Shown: positions 1 through 8,637 of the stretch, one piece after another
Numbering within the stretch: position 1 is the first letter of the stretch
How the letters are laid out: each line of letters begins with the position of its first letter
Assembly: GCA_023665085.1 (NCBI GenBank)
Contig: JAMPEQ010000014.1
Span: 1 to 59,700 of the forward strand
Reading direction: 5' to 3'
Length of the DNA: 59,700 nucleotides
Source: Bacteroides sp.
Lineage (GTDB): Bacteria > Bacillota > Clostridia > Oscillospirales > Acutalibacteraceae
Notes under the pieces: generated by a model
Databases searched by the model: none
The model's input: the letters and a program-made list of their open reading frames with translations, nothing else
Told to the model about the DNA's origin: nothing
Position numbers and translations under genes: made by a program

Positions 1-85
1 TTTCTACCATAGCCCTGTCTTTTTTTGTGCTGTCTGCACAATTTGGGGCGGTTCACCTCGGGACACCTTTTTTGCATTTGAGCTG

Positions 86-934
86 TTAGCTCTTTTTCTT
101 TGTTGTGCTTTTGTCTTTATCTTTTTTAGTTGTTGTAACTTTTGCTTTCTTGTACTTGCTGTATGTAGAATAATTTTCTTTTCCGTTGACAGTTCGTATA
201 AGTGTGTATGAATCATCACTGTTTTTTTCGATTTTTACTTTAACAATACCAACAGTTACGTCTTTAACGGCATAAATTGAACAAACCAGTGTACCATTCT
301 CGGCAGTAACCTTCAGCTTAATATCACTTCCGCTGTTATTTTTAAACTGAAAGTCCTGTGAATTCCACTGAACAGTCGCATCACTGCCAAGGGGAACATA
401 GCTTATTTCAAGAGAATGGCAGGCACGAACGGTTATATCAAGATTTGCCCTTAATGCTGCCTGAAAAATTGTAGAGCTTACCTGACAGATACCACCGCCT
501 AAGCCGTCAACAAATTCATCACCCTGAACTACCTTTGCCTCTTCATATCCTGCCAGCACTGTACGCTTGCCGACTACCTGATTGAAAGAAAAGGTTTCTC
601 CGTCAGGAATTACTAAATTGTTCAGCCTTTTTACAGCATTCTGAATATTTACTGTTCTTGTTTTGTTAGAGGACTGGTATGCTGTTTTATAGGTGGAAAG
701 CTTGTATGAATACTTGTCAGATGTATCTTTTTTTAATGCAGGGTAGATTTTTGCTGTTTCAACCTCTTTAAAGGTTGTAGATAAATCCTCAGTTGTTCTT
801 ACTGTTGTTGTTTCAGTAGTTGTAGCCTTTGTGGTCTGAGTTACAGCATCAACCTCCTGCGAATTTTCACTGCATGCTGTAAATATTGAAAGTATCAGAA
901 TTACCGAAGATAAAATTGCCAGAAATTTTTTCAA
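86..934 (-). CDS. VanW-domain lipoprotein
   Basis: Predicted exported lipoprotein of 282 residues. Residues 1-20 form a lipoprotein signal with lipobox FTA-Cys21. A Thr-rich linker (about 31-50) leads to a VanW-type domain (about 95-225) with the family pattern of a GETFSFN segment and a GGGICQVSST segment. The tail is Lys/Thr-rich. VanW proteins occur in glycopeptide-resistance clusters and, more often, as free-standing surface proteins in Clostridia; the biochemical role is unknown. The start is TTG, directly abutting the glmU stop codon, with its ribosome site (GGAGAAA) inside the glmU 3' end, so the two genes are co-transcribed and probably coupled. Family call is confident; function is not. 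Confidence 0.88.
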   Translation of the reverse strand: MKKFLAILSSVILILSIFTACSENSQEVDAVTQTTKATTTETTTVRTTEDLSTTFKEVETAKIYPALKKDTSDKYSYKLSTYKTAYQSSNKTRTVNIQNAVKRLNNLVIPDGETFSFNQVVGKRTVLAGYEEAKVVQGDEFVDGLGGGICQVSSTIFQAALRANLDITVRACHSLEISYVPLGSDATVQWNSQDFQFKNNSGSDIKLKVTAENGTLVCSIYAVKDVTVGIVKVKIEKNSDDSYTLIRTVNGKENYSTYSKYKKAKVTTTKKDKDKSTTKKKS

Positions 935-2323
935 TTACTTTTTCTCCTTATAGGGCTTTTTAACATCTACCCAGCCTTCCTTATTAACCTGCTTTGCTCT
1001 TGCAATTGACAATGCCTTGTCAGGAATGCTGTTTGTGATAGTTGAGCCTGCGGCAATATAAGCTTGCTCGCCAACCTCAACAGGTGCAATAAGATTTGTA
1101 TTGCATCCGATAAATGCACCATTTCCTATTTTACATCTTGATTTATTCTTTCCATCGTAGTTGCATGTAACTGTTCCGCAGCCGAAGTTTACATCGCTGC
1201 CAACGTCACTGTCACCGATATATGTCAGGTGAGCACTTTTAGAGCCTTCACCGACGACAGAATTTTTGACTTCAACAAAATTGCCGATGTGAACACCCTT
1301 TTTGAGAACAGAATCAGCTCTTACCTTAACAAAAGGACCTGCATCAACTCCGTTTTCAACACGGCTGTCAAGAATTTTGCAGTTATCAAGAATGACATCA
1401 TTACCTATTTCTGAATTATTAATATAAGTGTTAGGTCCTATTATGCATCCGCTGCCGATAACAGAATCACCTGTAATAATTGTATTAGGAAGAATAACTG
1501 TGGAATTTCCTATTTTTACATCCTTTCCGATAATAATACCATCAGTGCATGGTATATCAACACCATCAATCATAAGCTTTGTGTTAATTCTTTTTCTCAT
1601 AATTGTATTAAGGTCGTTTAACTGCTTTCTGTCATTTGCGCCAAGAATAACCTCACTGTTTTCTACAACATAAGCTCCTGCATTTTCACCTGATGAAAGC
1701 AAAATTTCAAGACTGTCGGTAAGATAATACTCGTTTTGTACATTTTCGTTTGTAATATTAGCAAGAGCATATTTAAGCTTAGCTCCGTTAAACCAGTAAC
1801 AGCCTGCATTCGACTCGTTTATTTTCTTTTCCTCTTCGTTTGCATCCTTATGCTCAACTATACGAAGAAGCACACCGTTTCCATCACGCTTAATATGGCC
1901 TATACCTTCGGTATCATCTACAATAGCACTGATGAGGGTGATAGCATTTTTGTTTTCCATATGATAATCATAGGCTTTGTTTATGGTATCGGCATCCATA
2001 AGCGGTCCGTCACCATTTAATATAAGAATTTCATCATCAAGGTGCTGATCAATAAATTCGCCTGCCTGCATAACAGCGTGCCCTGTTCCGAGCTGTTGAC
2101 TTTGCAATGCTGTTTTGATATTTGAATAATTATCTGACAGATAAGCCTCAACCTCTTCATGCCGGTATCCTGTTATAACGCAGATATCCTCAGCACCTGC
2201 CTCTTTAACAGCATCAACAACATAGCTTATCATTGGTTTAAAAATAACATTGCACATAACTTTAGGACAGTCAGCCTTCATTCGTGTTCCTTTACCGCCT
2301 GCAAGAATAATTGCACATTTCAT
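935..2323 (-). CDS. glmU: Bifunctional UDP-GlcNAc pyrophosphorylase / GlcN-1-P acetyltransferase
   Basis: Cytosolic enzyme (462 residues, normal family length) that acetylates glucosamine-1-phosphate and then couples it to UTP to give UDP-GlcNAc, the precursor for peptidoglycan and teichoic acids. The N-terminal nucleotidyltransferase domain carries LAGGKGTRMKADCPKV (about 7-22) and a GTGHAV motif. The C-terminal half is a left-handed beta-helix of hexapeptide repeats, ending in the acetyltransferase motifs (HLTYIGD, FGCGTVTCNYDG). ATG start with AAAGGAA upstream. It is the first gene of a pair with the VanW lipoprotein and is divergent from ppdK. Confidence 0.97.
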   Translation of the reverse strand: MKCAIILAGGKGTRMKADCPKVMCNVIFKPMISYVVDAVKEAGAEDICVITGYRHEEVEAYLSDNYSNIKTALQSQQLGTGHAVMQAGEFIDQHLDDEILILNGDGPLMDADTINKAYDYHMENKNAITLISAIVDDTEGIGHIKRDGNGVLLRIVEHKDANEEEKKINESNAGCYWFNGAKLKYALANITNENVQNEYYLTDSLEILLSSGENAGAYVVENSEVILGANDRKQLNDLNTIMRKRINTKLMIDGVDIPCTDGIIIGKDVKIGNSTVILPNTIITGDSVIGSGCIIGPNTYINNSEIGNDVILDNCKILDSRVENGVDAGPFVKVRADSVLKKGVHIGNFVEVKNSVVGEGSKSAHLTYIGDSDVGSDVNFGCGTVTCNYDGKNKSRCKIGNGAFIGCNTNLIAPVEVGEQAYIAAGSTITNSIPDKALSIARAKQVNKEGWVDVKKPYKEKK

Positions 2324-2473
2324 AATATAAATTCCTTTCTTCAGCCAAACGATAATCCGATAAAATAAAGTTCAACTCTTGTTCAGCTAAGTAAATTACT
2401 GCTATAATTATGCACCAAATATACGATTTTTTCAATATAAAATATATAAACTTTAAAAATTAGTAAAAAATGT

Positions 2474-2502
2474 TTGTAATTTATCTGTAATTATGTTATA
2501 AT
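2474..2502 (+). promoter_or_regulatory. Promoter of ppdK
   Basis: TTGTAA (2474-2479), 17-nt spacer, TATAAT (2497-2502): near-consensus sigma-A promoter about 70 nt before the ppdK ATG. A strong ribosome site AGGAGG lies at 2557-2562. The remaining glmU/ppdK intergenic sequence is AT-rich with no further recognisable element. Confidence 0.75.
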
Positions 2503-2571
2503 TCTTGTGCTATACTATATAGGTATAAGTTACCAATTTAGTTTATCATTATTTTTAGGAGGTATATTCCA

Positions 2572-5202
2572 ATGGCAAATAAGTATTGCTACCTATTCTC
2601 TGAGGGTAATGCCAATATGAGAGAACTTCTCGGTGGTAAGGGTGCTAACCTTGCTGAGATGACAAACATTGGTCTTCCTGTACCACAGGGTTTCACCATC
2701 ACAACTGAGGCTTGTACTCAGTATTATGAGGATGGCCGCGAAATCAACGATGGTATCATGGCAGAAATCAATGAATACATTGTTAAGATGGAAGAAATCA
2801 CAGGCAAAAAATTCGGTGATAAAGAGAATCCTCTTCTCGTTTCAGTTCGTTCAGGTGCAAGAGCATCTATGCCGGGTATGATGGACACAATCCTCAACCT
2901 TGGTCTTAATGAAGAGGTTGTTAACACAATCGCAGAAAAGTCAGGTAATCCAAGATGGGCTTGGGACTGCTACAGAAGATTTATTCAGATGTATTCTGAT
3001 GTAGTTATGGAAGTTGGTAAGAAGTATTTTGAAGAGCTTATCGACGAAATGAAGGCTAAGAAGGGCGTTACACAGGACGTTGATCTTTCTGCTGAAGATC
3101 TTAAAGAGCTTGCATCTCAGTTCAAGGCTGAGTATAAGGAAAAGATTGGTGATGATTTCCCAACTGATCCTAAGGAGCAGCTTATGGGTGCAGTAAAGGC
3201 TGTATTTCGTTCATGGGACAACCCTCGTGCAAATGTATACCGTCGTGACAACGATATCCCTTATTCATGGGGTACTGCTGTAAACGTACAGTCAATGGCA
3301 TTTGGTAACATGGGTGATGACTGCGGTACAGGTGTTGCTTTCACACGTGATCCGGCTACAGGTAAAAAAGGTTTGTTCGGCGAGTTCCTTACTAACGCAC
3401 AGGGTGAGGACGTAGTTGCCGGTGTTCGTACTCCAATGCATATTTCTGAAATGGAGCAGAAGTTCCCGGAAGCTTTTGCTGAGTTTACAGAGGTTTGCAA
3501 GACTCTTGAAAATCACTACAGAGACATGCAGGATATGGAATTTACTGTTGAGCACGGTAAGCTCTTTATGCTTCAGACTCGTAACGGTAAGAGAACAGCT
3601 CAGGCTGCTCTTCAGATTGCATGTGACCTCGTTGATGAGGGCATGAGAACACCTGAAGAGGCTGTTGCTATGATCGATCCTCGTAACCTTGACACTCTTC
3701 TCCACCCACAGTTCGATGCTAAGGCTCTTAAAGCTGCAACTCCTGCAGGTAAAGGTCTTGGTGCTTCTCCGGGCGCTGCATGCGGTAAGGTTGTATTCAC
3801 AGCTGACGATGCAGTTGAGTGGAATGAAAAGGGCGAAAAAGTTGTTCTTGTAAGACTTGAGACTTCTCCTGAAGATATTACAGGTATGAAGGCTGCTCAG
3901 GGTATCCTTACAGTTCGCGGTGGTATGACATCACATGCTGCTGTAGTTGCTCGTGGTATGGGTACTTGCTGTGTATCAGGCTGCGGCGATATCGCTATGG
4001 ACGAGGAAAACAAGAAATTTACTCTTGCTGGTAAAGAATACCACGAGGGTGACTATATTTCAATTGACGGTTCAACAGGTAATATTTATGATGGTGTTAT
4101 CCCAACTGTTGATGCTACAATCGCAGGCACATTCGGCAGAATTATGGGCTGGGCTGATGAATTCAGAACACTTAAGGTTCGTACAAATGCTGATACTCCT
4201 GCTGACGCTAAGAAGGCAAGAGAGCTTGGTGCTGAGGGTATCGGTCTTTGCCGTACAGAGCACATGTTCTTTGAGGAAGACAGAATTGCTGCATTCCGTG
4301 AAATGATTTGTTCAGACACTGTTGAAGAGAGAGAAGCTGCTCTTGAGAAGATTCTTCCTTACCAGCAGAGTGACTTCGAGGCTCTTTATGAGGCTCTTGA
4401 AGGATGTCCTGTTACAATCCGTTTCTTAGATCCTCCTCTTCATGAGTTTGTTCCTACAGAAGAAGACGATATCAAGAAGCTTGCTGATGCACAGGGTAAA
4501 TCTGTTGAAGATATTAAAACTCTTATCGCATCACTTCATGAGTTTAACCCAATGATGGGACATCGTGGTCTTCGTCTTGCAGTAACATATCCTGAAATTG
4601 CAAAGATGCAGACAAAGGCTGTAATTCGTGCAGCTATCAATGTTCAGAAGGCTCATCCTGATTGGACTGTAGCTCCTGAAATCATGATTCCTCTTGCTTG
4701 TGATACTAAGGAATTAAAATATGTTAAGGATATGGTTGTTGAAACAGCTGACGCAGAAATTGCTGCTGCAGGTGTTGAGATGAAGTACGAAGTTGGTACT
4801 ATGATCGAAATCCCAAGAGCTGCTCTTACAGCTGCTGATATTGCTAAGGAAGCTGAGTTCTTCTGCTTCGGTACTAACGACCTTACTCAGATGACATTTG
4901 GCTTCAGCCGTGATGATGCAGGCAAGTTCTTAAATGCATACTATGATGCTAAGATCTTTGAAAATGATCCATTTGCAAAGCTTGATCAGACAGGTGTTGG
5001 TCAGCTTATGGAATTAGCTGTTAAGAATGGTAAGGCTACACGTTCATCACTTCACTGTGGTATTTGCGGTGAGCATGGCGGTGATCCATCTTCAGTAGAA
5101 TTCTGCCATAAGATTGGTCTTGACTATGTATCATGTTCTCCATTCAGAGTTCCAATTGCTCGTTTAGCTGCTGCTCAGGCTGCTATAGCTGAAAAGAACT
5201 AA
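2572..5202 (+). CDS. ppdK: Pyruvate, phosphate dikinase
   Basis: Cytosolic glycolytic/gluconeogenic enzyme interconverting pyruvate + ATP + Pi and PEP + AMP + PPi; characteristic of anaerobic Clostridia that use PPi-linked glycolysis. 876 residues, full length. The N-terminal ATP-grasp domain begins GGKGANLAEM (about 22-31). The central phospho-histidine domain has GGMTSHAAVVARG, with the catalytic His at residue 455. The C-terminal TIM barrel has the PEP-binding Cys832 in CGEHGGDP. Codon use is strongly biased and the ribosome site is excellent, both signs of high expression. No PPDK regulatory protein (DUF299) is adjacent. Monocistronic, closed by a strong terminator. Confidence 0.98.
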   Translation: MANKYCYLFSEGNANMRELLGGKGANLAEMTNIGLPVPQGFTITTEACTQYYEDGREINDGIMAEINEYIVKMEEITGKKFGDKENPLLVSVRSGARASMPGMMDTILNLGLNEEVVNTIAEKSGNPRWAWDCYRRFIQMYSDVVMEVGKKYFEELIDEMKAKKGVTQDVDLSAEDLKELASQFKAEYKEKIGDDFPTDPKEQLMGAVKAVFRSWDNPRANVYRRDNDIPYSWGTAVNVQSMAFGNMGDDCGTGVAFTRDPATGKKGLFGEFLTNAQGEDVVAGVRTPMHISEMEQKFPEAFAEFTEVCKTLENHYRDMQDMEFTVEHGKLFMLQTRNGKRTAQAALQIACDLVDEGMRTPEEAVAMIDPRNLDTLLHPQFDAKALKAATPAGKGLGASPGAACGKVVFTADDAVEWNEKGEKVVLVRLETSPEDITGMKAAQGILTVRGGMTSHAAVVARGMGTCCVSGCGDIAMDEENKKFTLAGKEYHEGDYISIDGSTGNIYDGVIPTVDATIAGTFGRIMGWADEFRTLKVRTNADTPADAKKARELGAEGIGLCRTEHMFFEEDRIAAFREMICSDTVEEREAALEKILPYQQSDFEALYEALEGCPVTIRFLDPPLHEFVPTEEDDIKKLADAQGKSVEDIKTLIASLHEFNPMMGHRGLRLAVTYPEIAKMQTKAVIRAAINVQKAHPDWTVAPEIMIPLACDTKELKYVKDMVVETADAEIAAAGVEMKYEVGTMIEIPRAALTAADIAKEAEFFCFGTNDLTQMTFGFSRDDAGKFLNAYYDAKIFENDPFAKLDQTGVGQLMELAVKNGKATRSSLHCGICGEHGGDPSSVEFCHKIGLDYVSCSPFRVPIARLAAAQAAIAEKN

Positions 5203-5225
5203 TTTGCGCATATAGCATAATAAAC

Positions 5226-5260
5226 AAAGTCCGCTGATAGAAATATCAGCGGACTTTTGT
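5226..5260 (+). terminator. Intrinsic terminator after ppdK
   Basis: 14-bp perfect stem (5226-5239 / 5244-5257) with a GAAA loop and a following T-run. The A-run on the left side means it could also stop transcription of the converging GH43 gene. Confidence 0.9.
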
Positions 5261-5288
5261 TGTGTTATTAAACTTTGATTATTAATAC

Positions 5289-6140
5289 TTATTTTAGTTT
5301 GATGGTATTTCCAATATCTTCAATTTCAATAAAATTAGGGCGTTCATAAAGAGTTTTATTTGGAGTGTGAAAAGTGAGGAATAACTTATTATCTGCTTTA
5401 AAAATCATCCCGTGTCCTCCGTCGTCTGTAATCAGCGGCGGAAGATGCTCAAAATTTCCCGTAATATCACCATTGTCAGATTTTGCAATGCACTGGGAAT
5501 ATTGGTGATTAATAAATGTTGACCAAATCATCAGCAAGTCATCATTTTTTGTACGATACATAAATGGTCCGTCAGTAATATAGTGCTCACCTTCAGGCTT
5601 TTTTTCAATGAAATAAGGACTTGAACCGCTGAAAATATATTTCGCTTCGCCCACACTGTGTGTTAAATCGTCACTAAGTTTAATGCAGCAAATTGTTCCG
5701 TCAATAATCTGTGTGTGTTCGTGACAGAAAACAAGATACGGCGTACCTTGCTTATCTATATAGAGTGTTCCGTCAAGGCATTCCCACTCATCAGGGGTAA
5801 GTGCACCGTCAGAGTGCAGAATAAATGGACCATATGGACTATCTGACCTAAGAGCATATGTACCGCGTAAGCCGTTTTCTTTTGTAAATGTTGCAAACAT
5901 GTAAAAGCTGCCGTTATACTTGTGTACTTCAGGAGCCCAGTTTACCTCTCTGTTCAGTCCTGCCTTCAGTGAATCGAAGCAGACTGCAGGCACTGACCAT
6001 TCGTCTAAGTCTTTTGAGGCGTAGACATCAAAGCCCCCAACATTTTTGCCAAAATCTTTGGCTTTTGTACCATAAAGAAAGTAAGTGCCATTGTCGAATA
6101 ATACAAATGGATCACGAATATTAATTTCATTTAATTTCAT
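5289..6140 (-). CDS. Glycoside hydrolase family 43-like protein
   Basis: 283-residue five-bladed beta-propeller protein of the GH43 type (arabinosidase/xylosidase superfamily). No signal peptide, so it probably acts in the cytosol on imported oligosaccharides. Visible landmarks: NIRDPFV near the N-terminus (catalytic-base Asp), WAPEVH (about 93-98), and LDGTLYID (pKa-modulating Asp). The motif ITDGPFMYR stands where the general-acid Glu normally sits, with Asp instead of Glu. ATG start with AGAGGT upstream, 5 nt after the stop of the PLC-like gene, so the two form an operon. Exact substrate cannot be read from sequence. Confidence 0.85.
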   Translation of the reverse strand: MKLNEINIRDPFVLFDNGTYFLYGTKAKDFGKNVGGFDVYASKDLDEWSVPAVCFDSLKAGLNREVNWAPEVHKYNGSFYMFATFTKENGLRGTYALRSDSPYGPFILHSDGALTPDEWECLDGTLYIDKQGTPYLVFCHEHTQIIDGTICCIKLSDDLTHSVGEAKYIFSGSSPYFIEKKPEGEHYITDGPFMYRTKNDDLLMIWSTFINHQYSQCIAKSDNGDITGNFEHLPPLITDDGGHGMIFKADNKLFLTFHTPNKTLYERPNFIEIEDIGNTIKLK

Positions 6141-6145
6141 ATAAT

Positions 6146-7030
6146 TTACCTCTTGAAATTTGTTGATATTATTTTTTCTGCCAGTTCAGGTGTGGGAAAA
6201 TCGGTGTATATCATACCATAATAAAAGCGATTGTCAAGCTGATATTCCATGAATTTCGGATTAATATATAACGCATTATTATAAGGCCCTTTAAATCCGC
6301 CTGCCGTTGAAAGATAGTTGATAATATATCTTCCGTCAAATTCACCCATAGTGTAAAGAAATGGCTTGATGCATTCGTGCCAGCGCTGTTCAGGCTTGTA
6401 CTTAAATCTGTCCTGCACAATAAAAAGCATATTGCTTTTATTGCCTGTGTGAAGAAGCAATGGTTCAGGCACGGCAATGTCTTGCTCAATCCATTGAGAA
6501 AAATCTATGCCTGTGCCAAGAGGATATTCTTTGTCAGTATACTTTTTACATCTGCGTATAAGAATAATTTTACCTCTCGCTTCGCTCATAACGGGACTGC
6601 GGTCCTGCAAAAACCACCTTTTGCTGTTTTTACTGATGTATGTGTTGTATAAGTTGTCAAAGCATTTTTCATTTTCTTTGCCACTGTCATTTTTAAACTG
6701 AAAAATAATAGTTTCAGAAGGATTTTCGTCAAGAAATTTATAGCAATGTGCCAGAACATCTGCCATATCCATTTGCTTAGAAAGGTGATTTGGTGTATTG
6801 AATGCTTTTGCAATACCGTGCACCATGCCAAGTCGGTCATCCTTTGACATTACTCTTATGTCAAGGCATCTTATGCCGATTAACAGCTGCTGATAGATGT
6901 TTTTATTCTGACATTTAGATATGTGAGAAAACTGAACAAACTGTGTGACACAGTCATGTGTACCGACTAAATTCAGTTTGAAAATCTCGGTATTATTATC
7001 AATTTCAGACATCCAGTTTTTTAAATTCAT
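6146..7030 (-). CDS. PI-PLC X-domain-like phosphodiesterase
   Basis: About 294 residues resembling bacterial phosphatidylinositol-specific phospholipase C, which cleaves PI-type phosphodiesters through a cyclic inositol phosphate. The two catalytic histidines are plausible at His25 (GTHDC) and His71 (MVHG), with RCLDIRV between them as in the X domain. I take the ATG at 7030; the in-frame extension upstream would run through the divergent promoter and into the neighbouring gene. There is no signal peptide, unusual because classical bacterial PI-PLCs are secreted. Followed 5 nt later by the GH43-like gene. Confidence 0.82.
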   Translation of the reverse strand: MNLKNWMSEIDNNTEIFKLNLVGTHDCVTQFVQFSHISKCQNKNIYQQLLIGIRCLDIRVMSKDDRLGMVHGIAKAFNTPNHLSKQMDMADVLAHCYKFLDENPSETIIFQFKNDSGKENEKCFDNLYNTYISKNSKRWFLQDRSPVMSEARGKIILIRRCKKYTDKEYPLGTGIDFSQWIEQDIAVPEPLLLHTGNKSNMLFIVQDRFKYKPEQRWHECIKPFLYTMGEFDGRYIINYLSTAGGFKGPYNNALYINPKFMEYQLDNRFYYGMIYTDFPTPELAEKIISTNFKR

Positions 7031-7046
7031 TATCATCACCAAAAAC

Positions 7047-7075
7047 AATATAACATTTTTGTATAATAATATCAA
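7047..7075 (-). promoter_or_regulatory. Promoter of the PLC-GH43 operon
   Basis: On the minus strand TTGATA (7075-7070), 17-nt spacer, TATATT (7052-7047). Its -35 box directly abuts the -35 box of the opposing promoter, so the two probably compete or share a regulator. Confidence 0.65.
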
Positions 7076-7104
7076 TTGAAAATGCGATAAATCTGTTCTA
7101 TAAT
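7076..7104 (+). promoter_or_regulatory. Promoter of the PHP phosphoesterase operon
   Basis: TTGAAA (7076-7081), 17-nt spacer, TATAAT (7099-7104). The predicted transcript start near 7111 leaves an in-frame ATG at 7121 without a ribosome site, supporting the downstream ATG at 7139. Confidence 0.72.
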
Positions 7105-7138
7105 CTATAGTATATATAGAATGAAGAGGAAAAAATAT

Positions 7139-7579
7139 ATGTTGATATTCAGCACAAAAGGCAGAATAACCACTGCCAATGATAAAACAAATCTTATACA
7201 TCGTTTTGATGTACCTGAAAACATGAAGTCGCTGAAAATAAAATACAGCTATTCACCAAAGATTTTGGAAAACAGAGAAAAGGCTGTTGAAATAATTAAA
7301 AGCACCTATGAAAAATATGATGAGATTCTTCGGGGCAGACCTGCAGAGTATCTTCCTGTAAAAAATCTTATCACGCTGTCAGTTGACTGTAACGGCAGAT
7401 ATATCGGCGCAGCACACAGACAGGACAATGAGCAGGAACATGTTATCAGCAGTGAATTTTCATCCTGCGGATTTATAAAAACTGAAGTTGAAGCAGGGGA
7501 ATGGGATATTATGCTTAATGTTCATTCTGTAAGCTGTAATGTTGACTATGTTATTGAAGTGGAAGGAGAGGAAAAATAA
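7139..7579 (+). CDS. Hypothetical protein upstream of a PHP phosphoesterase
   Basis: 146-residue protein without signal peptide or membrane segment; I do not recognise a named domain. It looks like an alpha/beta N-terminal half (MLIFSTKG, a helical EKAVEIIKSTYEKYDEI stretch) and a beta-rich C-terminal half (ISSEFSSCGFIKTEVEAGEWDIMLNV) reminiscent of the accessory beta domain that often accompanies CehA/McbA-type PHP proteins. The start is set at ATG 7139 because AGAGGA lies 8-9 nt upstream; an in-frame ATG at 7121 is the alternative. Its stop overlaps the next start (TAATG), so it is translationally coupled to the PHP gene and probably works with it. Confidence 0.75.
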   Translation: MLIFSTKGRITTANDKTNLIHRFDVPENMKSLKIKYSYSPKILENREKAVEIIKSTYEKYDEILRGRPAEYLPVKNLITLSVDCNGRYIGAAHRQDNEQEHVISSEFSSCGFIKTEVEAGEWDIMLNVHSVSCNVDYVIEVEGEEK

Positions 7580-8529
7580 TGAGTTATCTTCCATGTGAAC
7601 TGCATTGCCACACTGTTCATTCTGACGGTGATTTTACTGTAAAGGAATTGCAGGAGAATGCTAAAAGTGATCACCTTGCAGCTTTTGCACTTACAGATCA
7701 TAATACCATGTCAGGCTACGATGAGCTTGATGATAGTATTATACCTGCTATACGCGGAATAGAATGGACTACCTATTTTGGCCATATGCTTGTGCTGGGG
7801 GCAAAGAGTTTTGTTGACTGGCGTGATGCAGTGCCTGATAATATAGATGATAAAATCAAGGCGGTAAAAGAGGTTGGCGGTATAGTCGGCATAGCACATC
7901 CGTATCAAATGGGTTCGCCTGTGTGCACAGGAGGCAGATGGGAATTTAATATAAAAAACTGGCACAATGTTGATTATATGGAAATTTGGCACGAAAATAT
8001 GTCAGGTCTCAGCAGTGAAAATGAAAAATCACTAAAACTATGGACAGATCTGCTGGACCTCGGATTTAAAATCGCCGCAAGCTACGGAAGAGACTGGCAC
8101 AGAATGGAAAAAAGCGGTCATTACGGGTGCACCTATATTGATATTGACGGTGAAGTCAACGAAAAAAATGTAATCAGAGCTATTCGCATGGGTAAGACAA
8201 TAGTTTCCACAGGCGCAAAGTTTTTCTTTAGAGTTCATCGACTTGGCAGCACATATGAAATCGGCTCAACAGTTCGTAAGGGTACATACACTTTCAGCTT
8301 TTTTACAGATCTTCATTCAAGAGAAAAGGATGCCGGAGAAGAGTCGGTAATATATAAAACAATAAAAATTATTTCAAATGGCGGTAAAACAGTTCTGGAA
8401 ACAAGATGCGACGAACGCCACACAAGACTTAAGCTTGAGTGCGGAAAATGGTATCGTGCAGAGCTTTGGGGAACGGTTGACGGTGAAAAAAAGCCTCTTG
8501 CAATAACCTCACCGATATATTGTGAATAA
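7579..8529 (+). CDS. PHP-domain metallophosphoesterase (CehA/McbA-like)
   Basis: 316-residue cytosolic protein with a PHP fold: motif I CELHCHTVHSDGDF (about 6-19), motif II ALTDHNTMSGYDEL, GIAHPYQ, and a late metal-ligand region GRDWHRM. These ligands bind a di- or trinuclear metal centre that hydrolyses phosphoesters or related bonds. The arrangement matches the CehA/McbA-like family rather than DNA polymerase or histidinol-phosphatase PHP proteins. The C-terminal about 85 residues form a beta-rich appendage. Ribosome site GGAAGGAGAGG is strong. Substrate unknown; opposite strand neighbours (PLC, GH43) hint at phosphorylated or glycosylated lipid/sugar turnover, which is inference. Confidence 0.85.
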   Translation: MSYLPCELHCHTVHSDGDFTVKELQENAKSDHLAAFALTDHNTMSGYDELDDSIIPAIRGIEWTTYFGHMLVLGAKSFVDWRDAVPDNIDDKIKAVKEVGGIVGIAHPYQMGSPVCTGGRWEFNIKNWHNVDYMEIWHENMSGLSSENEKSLKLWTDLLDLGFKIAASYGRDWHRMEKSGHYGCTYIDIDGEVNEKNVIRAIRMGKTIVSTGAKFFFRVHRLGSTYEIGSTVRKGTYTFSFFTDLHSREKDAGEESVIYKTIKIISNGGKTVLETRCDERHTRLKLECGKWYRAELWGTVDGEKKPLAITSPIYCE

Positions 8530-8531
8530 AA

Positions 8532-8562
8532 TTTAACTTAGATTTAACATAAACTGTATAAT
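8532..8562 (+). promoter_or_regulatory. Putative Pho box and promoter of the phosphate operon
   Basis: Direct hexamer TTTAAC at 8532-8537 and again at 8543-8548, exactly 11 bp apart, followed by TATAAT at 8557-8562 and no good -35. Tandem TTAACA-like repeats on an 11-bp period are the PhoP binding pattern in Firmicutes; the downstream genes are a phosphate transporter and a PhoB/PhoR-like pair. Confidence 0.5.
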
Positions 8563-8637
8563 AATTTAATTGCATATAATTATTATACATTTGTGAAATT
8601 AAATGATTTATATATTTTTAAAATATGAGGTTTAGCT

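Noticed and set aside
3292-3705. 137-codon frame antisense to ppdK
   Set aside because: Arises from the strong codon bias of ppdK; no start signals and no domain.
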